Of a DNA stretch of 7,444 nucleotides, positions 1 through 4,558 are shown one piece after another. The position numbers were made by a program, and so were the translations under genes. The notes under the pieces were generated by a model, which made no database searches, had not been told where the DNA came from, and worked only from the letters and a program-made list of their open reading frames with translations. Source of the DNA: Chloroflexota bacterium (GTDB lineage: Bacteria > Chloroflexota > Dehalococcoidia > Lucifugimonadales > UBA1127); the NCBI GenBank assembly GCA_028873745.1, contig JAPPNT010000131.1, positions 1 to 7,444 on the forward strand. Reading direction: 5' to 3'. Numbering within the stretch: position 1 is the first letter of the stretch; each line of letters begins with the position of its first letter.

Positions 1-1
1 G

Positions 2-1477
2 GTGTCGGCGGTGGTCACTATGCAGGACATGGCCGAGGTGGAGGAGCTGGAGCGGCTGCGGGCGGACTTTCTGGCGATGGTGAGCCACGAGCTTCGGGGG
101 CCCCTGACCTCCATCAAGGGCTCGGCCACGACGGTGCTGGGTTCGGCCAATGAGCTGGACCCGGCGGTGGTCCGCCAGTTCCTGCGCATCATAGAGGAGC
201 AGGCCGACCACATGAACCGCCTAGTGGCGGACCTGTTGGACGTGGCCCGCATCGAGACGGGGGAGCTGCCCGTCAGCCTGGAACCGGCGGAGGCGGCGGC
301 GCTGGTGGACCGGGCCAAGAGCGCTTTCAACAGCGCCGGGGGCAAGAGTCCCCTGGAAATCGACATCGAGCCGGACCTGCCCCTTGTGCTGGCGGACCGG
401 CGGCGCATCGTCCAGGTCATCAGCAATCTCCTGTCCAACGCGGCCCGCCACTCGCCGCAGTCGTCGGTGATCCGGGTGAGGGTCGCTCGCAGGGGCGTCG
501 ACCTGGTGTTTTCCGTGTCCGACGAGGGGCGAGGCATTCCGGCGGAGAGCCTGCCGCACCTGTTCCGCAAGTTCTCCCGGGTCCAGTCCGAGGAGCAGGC
601 AGGGGACACAGGGCTGGGGCTGTCCATCTGCAAGGGAATCGTGGAGGCGCACGGGGGCCGCATCTGGGCCGAGAGCGACGGGCCGGGGCTGGGCGCCCGC
701 TTCACCTTCACCCTGCCGACGGTGGAAGAGGCGGCAAGCGGCCCGGCCTCTGCCACTCCCTCGCCGCGGCGGAGCCAGCAGGGAGAACCGGGGGAGCGAG
801 TGCGGGTCCTGGCGGTGGACGACGACCCCCAGACGCTCCGGTATGTCCGCGACACGCTGGCGGGAGCCGGCTATGACCCGATAGTGACCGGAGACCCGGA
901 GGAGGCGCTCCGGCTGGTGGATGAAGCGCGGCCGCAACTGGCGCTGCTGGACCTCATGCTTCCGGGGATTGAAGGCATCCAGCTGATGCAGGACATCCTG
1001 GCGGCGGCGGACCTGCCGGTCATCTTCCTGTCCGCCTACGGACGGGAGGACCTGATCGCCAGGGCCTTCGACATGGGGGCCGCCGACTACATGGTCAAGC
1101 CCTTCTCGCCCACGGAGCTGGCGGCGCGGATCAGGTCAGCGCTGCGCCGCCGCACGGCGGCCGATCCGTCGAAGCCGTACCTGCTGGGCGATCTGACCAT
1201 CGACTATGCGGAGCGGCGGGTGACGCTTGCCGGCTGGCCGATCCCGCTGACGCCAATTGAGTACCGGATGCTGGCGGAGCTCTCGGCCAACGCCGGGCAG
1301 CTGATGACCTACCAGCGCCTGCTGGACCGGGTGTGGGGAGAGTGGGGCACCGGCGACCTGCGCCCCATGCGGACCATAGTGAGCAAGCTCCGCCGCAAGC
1401 TGGGCGAAGACATGGACAACCCCACGTACATCTTTACGGAGCCTCGACTTGGCTACCGGATGCCCAAGGGAACGTAA
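2..1477 (+). CDS. Hybrid sensor histidine kinase / response regulator with OmpR-type DNA-binding domain (5' truncated)
   Basis: This is a two-component protein that carries kinase, receiver and DNA-binding output in one chain, so phosphotransfer could directly control transcription. In the visible 491 residues, the HisKA H-box (SHELRGPL, phosphoacceptor His29) is followed by the N-box (NLLSNAARH, about 142-150), the G1 box (DEGRGIP, 174-180), the F-box (LFRKF) and the G2 box (GDTGLGLS). A Pro/Ser-rich linker (about 243-265) leads to a receiver with acidic pocket Asp273-275, phosphoacceptor Asp317 in LLDLMLPG, Ser344 and Lys366. A winged helix follows (about 388-488) with the recognition helix near RTIVSKLRRKLGED and a wing ending in GYRM. 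The first codon in the window is GTG, but the opening residues (VVTMQDM...EELERLRADFL) look like the end of a PAS domain running into HisKA. The true start and the sensor region are therefore probably upstream. No membrane segment is visible. The signal and target genes are unknown. The gene ends 407 nt before gyrB and is likely a separate transcription unit. Confidence 0.93.
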   Translation: MSAVVTMQDMAEVEELERLRADFLAMVSHELRGPLTSIKGSATTVLGSANELDPAVVRQFLRIIEEQADHMNRLVADLLDVARIETGELPVSLEPAEAAALVDRAKSAFNSAGGKSPLEIDIEPDLPLVLADRRRIVQVISNLLSNAARHSPQSSVIRVRVARRGVDLVFSVSDEGRGIPAESLPHLFRKFSRVQSEEQAGDTGLGLSICKGIVEAHGGRIWAESDGPGLGARFTFTLPTVEEAASGPASATPSPRRSQQGEPGERVRVLAVDDDPQTLRYVRDTLAGAGYDPIVTGDPEEALRLVDEARPQLALLDLMLPGIEGIQLMQDILAAADLPVIFLSAYGREDLIARAFDMGAADYMVKPFSPTELAARIRSALRRRTAADPSKPYLLGDLTIDYAERRVTLAGWPIPLTPIEYRMLAELSANAGQLMTYQRLLDRVWGEWGTGDLRPMRTIVSKLRRKLGEDMDNPTYIFTEPRLGYRMPKGT

Positions 1478-1492
1478 GGGAACGGGGCTTCC

Positions 1493-1526
1493 GCCGGACG
1501 CGCGAGGGCCGTCCGGCGCGTCCGGT
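1493..1526 (+). terminator. GC-rich 10-bp stem-loop downstream of the kinase gene, possible terminator
   Basis: The arms CCGGACGCGC (1494-1503) and GCGCGTCCGG (1516-1525) are perfect inverted complements. They give a 10-bp stem plus a possible G·U pair, around a 12-nt loop, and begin 15 nt after the kinase stop codon. The position fits transcript termination or 3'-end protection. No T-tract follows directly (the next bases are TTGCGGGGGAGGTTTTGG), so it is not a classical intrinsic terminator. Confidence 0.45.
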
Positions 1527-1579
1527 TGCGGGGGAGGTTTTGGGGCGGTGGCGAGCGAGGTTGTCGGGGAGTTTTGGGA

Positions 1580-1597
1580 AACCCCTCGGAAGGGGTT
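1580..1597 (+). other. 7-bp inverted repeat upstream of the gyrB promoter
   Basis: AACCCCT (1580-1586) and AGGGGTT (1591-1597) are perfect complements around the four bases CGGA. The element ends 31 bases before the TATAAT box. It could be an RNA hairpin finishing the kinase transcript or a DNA operator ahead of the gyrB promoter. The nearest T-run begins 13 nt further on, which argues against a standard terminator. The structure is clear in the sequence, but its role is not. Confidence 0.4.
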
Positions 1598-1604
1598 GCA
1601 AAGA

Positions 1605-1626
1605 GTAGCTTTTCTGTAGCTTTTCA
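1605..1626 (+). repeat. Two tandem 11-base units GTAGCTTTTC(T/A) next to the -10 box
   Basis: GTAGCTTTTCT (1605-1615) is followed without a gap by GTAGCTTTTCA (1616-1626), which ends two bases before TATAAT. The 11-base period is close to one DNA helical turn, so two copies of a regulator could bind the same face of the promoter. The repeat also covers the place where a -35 element would lie. It is one of the few T-rich stretches in the window. Confidence 0.75.
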
Positions 1627-1634
1627 GATATAAT
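1606..1634 (+). promoter_or_regulatory. Candidate gyrB-operon promoter with consensus -10 TATAAT
   Basis: TATAAT at 1629-1634 is a perfect vegetative -10 hexamer and stands out in this GC-rich DNA. Transcription would start near 1640-1642. At the normal 17-base spacing the -35 position (1606-1611) reads TAGCTT, a poor match to TTGACA, and there is no TG extension before the -10. TTGCAA at 1596-1601 is a better hexamer but lies 27 bases away. A weak -35 suggests dependence on an activator or on supercoiling, the latter being common for gyrase promoters. That regulation is inferred, not seen. Confidence 0.6.
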
Positions 1635-1645
1635 GTTAGAGGTGA

Positions 1646-1694
1646 TTGGCGCCGGTCTCGCGGGGCGGGGCCCAGATAGGAGAATCGGCGCCGG
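1646..1694 (+). other. Leader hairpin P1
   Basis: GGCGCCG (1648-1654) pairs with CGGCGCC (1686-1692). The stem extends outward by two G·U pairs and inward by G1655·U1685. After a bulged A1684 it continues as TCTC (1656-1659) with GAGA (1680-1683). The total is about 14 pairs with one bulge. The loop contains GGGC-GGG-GCCC, which can form its own short stem. If transcription starts near 1641, this hairpin lies at the extreme 5' end of the mRNA. Confidence 0.5.
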
Positions 1695-1810
1695 GAACCA
1701 TGTGGATGCCGACTGAAGTCGGGCCACCGCCGCGCAGTAGATTCCGGAGCGCGGCCGCCGACTCACAGCAGTTCTGCTGTAAGTCGGGAAACTAGCGGTT
1801 CCGGTTTTTT
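1694..1810 (+). other. Four-way junction with 3' T6 tract in the gyrB leader
   Basis: The closing helix is 1694-1699 with 1797-1802. P2 is GTGG/CCAC (1702-1705 with 1724-1727) capped by CCGAC/GTCGG (1709-1713 with 1718-1722). P3 is an all-GC 7-bp stem (1729-1735 with 1749-1755). P4 is a 30-nt hairpin (1758-1787) made of CCGACT/AGTCGG, one C/A mismatch, ACAGCA/TGCTGT and a GTTC loop. The closing helix is followed by GG and then TTTTTT, as in an intrinsic terminator with a large branched head. If it terminates, it would either release a small RNA of about 170 nt or attenuate gyrB. Confidence 0.45.
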
Positions 1811-1826
1811 CCGGGCGCCGGCCCGG
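1811..1826 (+). other. Leader hairpin P5 directly after the T6 tract
   Basis: CCGGGC (1811-1816) pairs with GCCCGG (1821-1826) around GCCG. The arm CCGG (1811-1814) could instead pair with CCGG at 1801-1804 across the T6 run. That would disrupt the end of the preceding junction, so the two structures may be alternatives. Confidence 0.4.
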
Positions 1827-1849
1827 CGGAATCGGGGCCGTCGAATACG

Positions 1850-1866
1850 GGGGACCGAGGGTCCCC
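1850..1866 (+). other. Hairpin immediately upstream of the gyrB ribosome binding site
   Basis: GGGGACC (1850-1856) pairs perfectly with GGTCCCC (1860-1866) around GAG. The stem ends exactly where the purine-rich ribosome binding region begins (GGGAGTGGAG, from 1867). The hairpin leaves the binding site free in this form, and any rearrangement of it could change access to that site. Confidence 0.45.
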
Positions 1867-1884
1867 GGGAGTGGAGTAGATACG

Positions 1885-3963
1885 ATGACGGAGCTTCTTG
1901 AGGGAACTGTGGCCAAAGCCCAGTACGGCGCCGAAGATATCCAGGTACTCGAAGGCCTCGAGGCCGTGCGCCTTCGGCCGGGCATGTACATCGGGAGCAC
2001 GGACGAGCGCGGGCTGCACCACCTTGTGTACGAGATCGTCGACAACGCGGTCGACGAGGCGATGGCCGGCTACTGCGACAAGGTGACGATCACCATCCAG
2101 GCCGACGGCTCCATGAAGATTGAGGACAACGGCCGCGGCGTGCCCGTGGAGAAGCACGCGGTGACGGGCGTCTCGACGGTGGAGACGGTGTTCACGAAGC
2201 TGCACGCGGGCGGCAAGTTCGGCAGCGGCAGCTACCAGGTGTCGGGCGGGCTGCACGGCGTGGGCGCGTCGGTGGTGAACTTCCTGAGCGAGTGGCTGTG
2301 GGTCGAGGTCAAGCGGGACGGCAGCCGCTACCGGCAGGAGTTCCAGCGCGGCCGGCCCGCGGCGCCGCTGGCGCAGGTGGGCAAGTCGAGCGTGCGCGGG
2401 ACCATCGTCGGGTTCATGCCGGACGACCAGATCTTCTCGACCTGCACGTTCGAGTTCGACACGCTGGCGCAGCGGTTCAAGGAGATGGCGTACCTGAACC
2501 CCGGGCTCGAGATCGACCTGAAGAGCGATCTCGAGAACAAGCGGGTCAAGTACAAGTTCGAGGGCGGCATCAAAGAGATGGTTGGCGAGCTCAACCACGG
2601 CCGCGAGACGCTGCACGACGTCATCACCATCACGAAGTCGTCGGGGACGACGCAGGTCGCGCTGGCGATGCAGTACACGACGAACGTGCGCGAAGAGGCG
2701 CCGGCCTTCGTCAACTGCATCGCGACGATCGAGGGCGGGACGCACGTCACGGGGTTCCGGGCGGCGCTGACGCGGGCGCTGAACGACTACGCCCGCAAGC
2801 AGAAGCTGGTGAAGGACGACCAGAACAACTTCCAGGGCGAGGACGTCCGCGAGGGGCTGACCTCCGTGCTGTCGGTGAAGATGATCGACCCGCAGTTCGA
2901 GGGGCAGACGAAGGGCAAGCTGGGCAACGCGGAGATCAAGCCCGTCGTCGAGTCGATCGTGGCGGAGCAGCTGACGATCTACCTGGAGGACCACCCGACG
3001 GACGCGAAGCGCATCGTCGAGCGGGCGTCGCTGGCGCAGAAGGCGCGGGAGGCGGCGCGGAAGGCGCGGGAGCTGGTCATCCGCAAGAATGCGCTGGACG
3101 GCAACGGGCTGCCGGGCAAGCTGGCGGACTGCTCCGAGAAGGACCCGGAGAAGTCCGAGATCTTCATCGTCGAGGGTGAGTCGGCAGGCGGGTCGGCGAA
3201 GATGGGGCGTGACCGCTCGTTCCAGGCCATTCTGCCGCTGAAGGGCAAGATCCTGAACGTGGAGAAGGTGCTGTACCCGCAGGGCCGCCAGAAGGTGGAG
3301 ATGAACGGCGGCAACGGGAACGGCGACGGCTCCAAGCTGGCGTACCAGGCGGAGAAGACGCGGCTGGAGAAGCTGCTCTCGCACGAGGAGATCCGCGTGC
3401 TGATCACGGCGATCGGCGCGGGGTTCGGCGAGGACTTCGACGAGAAGAAGCTGCGCTACCACCGCGTCATCATCATGACGGACGCGGACGTGGACGGCTC
3501 GCACATCCGTACGCTGCTGCTCAACTTCTTCTTCCACAACATGCCGGCGCTCATCCGCAAAGGGTACCTGTACATCGCGCAGCCACCGCTGTACCGCATC
3601 GGGCAGGGGCGGAACGTGCGGTACGTGTACACCGAGGGCCAGATGGAAGCCGAGATGAAGAAGATGGAGGGCAAGCGGGGCGTCAGCCTGCAGCGGTACA
3701 AGGGCCTGGGCGAGATGAACCCGGACCAGCTGTGGGAGACGACGCTTGACCCCTCGCAGCGCACGCTGCTGCAGGTGAACATGCGGGACGTGGCCGACAT
3801 GCTGGACCACGACGACCGCGAGGACCGGGACGACGACGAGGACTGGGAGGACGCCGTGCAGCTCGTGGCGGCGGAGTTCGACCGGCTCATGGGCGCGGAA
3901 GTGGCGCCTCGGAAGTCGTTCATCATGGAGTACGCGAAGAGCGTCCGCAACCTCGACGTGTAG
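1885..3963 (+). CDS. gyrB: DNA gyrase subunit B
   Basis: This is the ATPase subunit of gyrase, which pairs with GyrA to drive negative supercoiling. At 692 aa it is the short class, lacking the large insertion of E. coli GyrB. The GHKL ATPase shows EIVDNAVDE (Glu50, Asn54), DNGRG (81-85), LHAGGKFG (107-114) and GGLHGVGASVVN (121-132). The QTK loop lysine is Lys343, and an arginine matching the aminocoumarin-contact Arg of E. coli is near 144. TOPRIM has EGESAGGSAK (Glu430) and the metal motif DADVD (Asp533, 535, 537), and QRYKGLGEMN is at 603-612. Oddities are Glu432 where E. coli has Asp426, about 30 extra residues at 462-492 after ILNVEK with a Gly/Asn-rich core, and an acidic insertion (about 641-656) near the C-terminus. 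The start is supported by GTGGAG, 8 nt upstream of ATG, and by a normal N-terminus. ParE is a less likely alternative, since the operon partner is a GyrA with a GyrA box. Confidence 0.98.
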   Translation: MTELLEGTVAKAQYGAEDIQVLEGLEAVRLRPGMYIGSTDERGLHHLVYEIVDNAVDEAMAGYCDKVTITIQADGSMKIEDNGRGVPVEKHAVTGVSTVETVFTKLHAGGKFGSGSYQVSGGLHGVGASVVNFLSEWLWVEVKRDGSRYRQEFQRGRPAAPLAQVGKSSVRGTIVGFMPDDQIFSTCTFEFDTLAQRFKEMAYLNPGLEIDLKSDLENKRVKYKFEGGIKEMVGELNHGRETLHDVITITKSSGTTQVALAMQYTTNVREEAPAFVNCIATIEGGTHVTGFRAALTRALNDYARKQKLVKDDQNNFQGEDVREGLTSVLSVKMIDPQFEGQTKGKLGNAEIKPVVESIVAEQLTIYLEDHPTDAKRIVERASLAQKAREAARKARELVIRKNALDGNGLPGKLADCSEKDPEKSEIFIVEGESAGGSAKMGRDRSFQAILPLKGKILNVEKVLYPQGRQKVEMNGGNGNGDGSKLAYQAEKTRLEKLLSHEEIRVLITAIGAGFGEDFDEKKLRYHRVIIMTDADVDGSHIRTLLLNFFFHNMPALIRKGYLYIAQPPLYRIGQGRNVRYVYTEGQMEAEMKKMEGKRGVSLQRYKGLGEMNPDQLWETTLDPSQRTLLQVNMRDVADMLDHDDREDRDDDEDWEDAVQLVAAEFDRLMGAEVAPRKSFIMEYAKSVRNLDV

Positions 3964-3979
3964 CGGACCGGTTGGAGGC

Positions 3980-4004
3980 GGCCTGTCAACGAATCGACAG
4001 GGCC
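3980..4004 (+). other. Stem-loop in the gyrB to PH-like gene gap
   Basis: GGCC-TGTC (3980-3987) pairs with GACA-GGCC (3996-4004) with one bulged G, around an 8-nt loop. It abuts AGTAGATAC (4005-4013), which precedes the ribosome binding site AAGGGAG (4014-4020). No T-run follows, so readthrough into the next gene is expected. It could be a processing or stability element. Confidence 0.4.
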
Positions 4005-4028
4005 AGTAGATACAAGGGAGTCTTTACC

Positions 4029-4508
4029 ATGGAGACAGAAGACCGAGCCAGAATTGACGAGTTGTGGCATTCCACCAAGCCCAGCAGCTGGGGCAAGGGC
4101 AAGCACGCGAGAGAGAGGCTCATGCTGCACGACATCCTGCTGAGGGATGAGCGGGTCAAGGCCATATCGGAGAGCACCTTCCTGCAGCCTGTCGTCCCGC
4201 TGAAGCGGGGGCTGAAGCTGTGGGGCTACCACGACGACCGCGGGGTGGCCGTCGCCACCGACCGGCGGGTCCTGTTCCTGAAGCACCGGATGGTGGGCGG
4301 GAACATCGCCGTCGAACTGCCGTACAAGTCGCTGACCGCGATGGCCGAGACGGGCGGCGGCTTCCTGTCCGAGGGCGTGATCATCGTCCGCCACAAGGAC
4401 GGTTCCTGGAAGATCACGCAGGTGAGCCCGGAGTCGGCGCAGGTCAAGTTCTCCGACGCCGTCAAGCAGCACGCACACTCCCTGGAAGGGACGCTGTCCC
4501 CGTTCTAG
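4029..4508 (+). CDS. Small PH-like (YokE-type bacterial PH) domain protein, function unknown
   Basis: This 159-residue protein, with no signal peptide or membrane segment, is predicted to be cytosolic. Residues about 35-130 look like a bacterial PH-like fold (YokE/bPH family). The pattern is a hydrophobic strand series including GVAVATDRRVLFLKH (72-86), ELPYKSLTAMAE (96-107), VIIVRHKDGSWKIT (117-130) and a closing helix (about 134-152). Such domains bind other proteins or occur in stress-related and phage-related proteins, and no catalytic residues are evident. An in-frame ATG exists at 3972, but the ATG at 4029 is preferred because AAGGGAG lies 8 nt upstream of it. The gene sits between gyrB and gyrA with gaps of 65 and 50 nt, so it is probably co-transcribed with gyrase. 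A link to gyrase function is inference from position only. The domain call comes from pattern memory and is moderately sure. Confidence 0.85.
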   Translation: METEDRARIDELWHSTKPSSWGKGKHARERLMLHDILLRDERVKAISESTFLQPVVPLKRGLKLWGYHDDRGVAVATDRRVLFLKHRMVGGNIAVELPYKSLTAMAETGGGFLSEGVIIVRHKDGSWKITQVSPESAQVKFSDAVKQHAHSLEGTLSPF

Positions 4509-4514
4509 CGAAGA

Positions 4515-4532
4515 CGCCCGAATCAACGGGCG
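4515..4532 (+). other. Stem-loop in the PH-like gene to gyrA gap
   Basis: CGCCCG (4515-4520) pairs with CGGGCG (4527-4532) around AATCAA. It is directly followed by CTCGATAC (4533-4540) and then GGAGGT (4545-4550), the strong ribosome binding site 8 nt before the gyrA ATG. No T-tract follows, so it is not an intrinsic terminator. Confidence 0.4.
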
Positions 4533-4558
4533 CTCGATACACCCGGAGGTAACGGAAC

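Larger units (their letters stand above)
1641..1884 (+). promoter_or_regulatory. Long structured 5' leader of gyrB, candidate cis-regulatory RNA or small RNA
   Basis: About 240 nt separate the predicted transcription start from the gyrB ATG. Pairing by hand gives a 5' hairpin (1646-1694), then a short helix GGAACC/GGTTCC (1694-1699 with 1797-1802). That helix closes a junction holding three consecutive hairpins (1702-1727, 1729-1755, 1758-1787), separated by only one or two unpaired bases. Directly after it come GG and six T (1805-1810), then two more hairpins (1811-1826, 1850-1866) and the ribosome binding site. I see no T-box, TPP, FMN, cobalamin, SAM, 6S, SRP, tmRNA or RNase P signature. 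The fold was derived by eye without energies, and GC-rich DNA forms helices easily. Confidence 0.55.

Noticed and set aside
1641..1810. Leader as a known RNA (6S, SRP, tmRNA, RNase P, T-box, cobalamin, fluoride or TPP riboswitch)
   Set aside because: None of the conserved sequence signatures of these classes could be found by reading. The overall shape (hairpin plus four-way junction) also does not match 6S, which is one long bulged hairpin.
1434..2045. 203-codon minus-strand frame across the kinase-gyrB gap
   Set aside because: It has no ribosome binding site or recognisable motif, and it overlaps both flanking genes and the structured leader. It was considered because it covers the gap, but nothing supports coding.
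1792..3810. 672-codon open frame on the minus strand opposite gyrB
   Set aside because: Its translation is dominated by Leu, Arg, His, Val and Asp with no recognisable domain, typical of a GC-rich shadow frame. The + strand carries a full conserved gyrB.
3972..4028. Longer start for the PH-like protein at 3972
   Set aside because: The extra 19 residues would be encoded across the intergenic stem-loop and the AAGGGAG ribosome binding site. The ATG at 4029 has correct spacing to that site.
4515..4532. Hairpin before gyrA as an intrinsic terminator
   Set aside because: It has only 6 bp and no T-tract. The next feature is a strong ribosome binding site, so termination here is unlikely.
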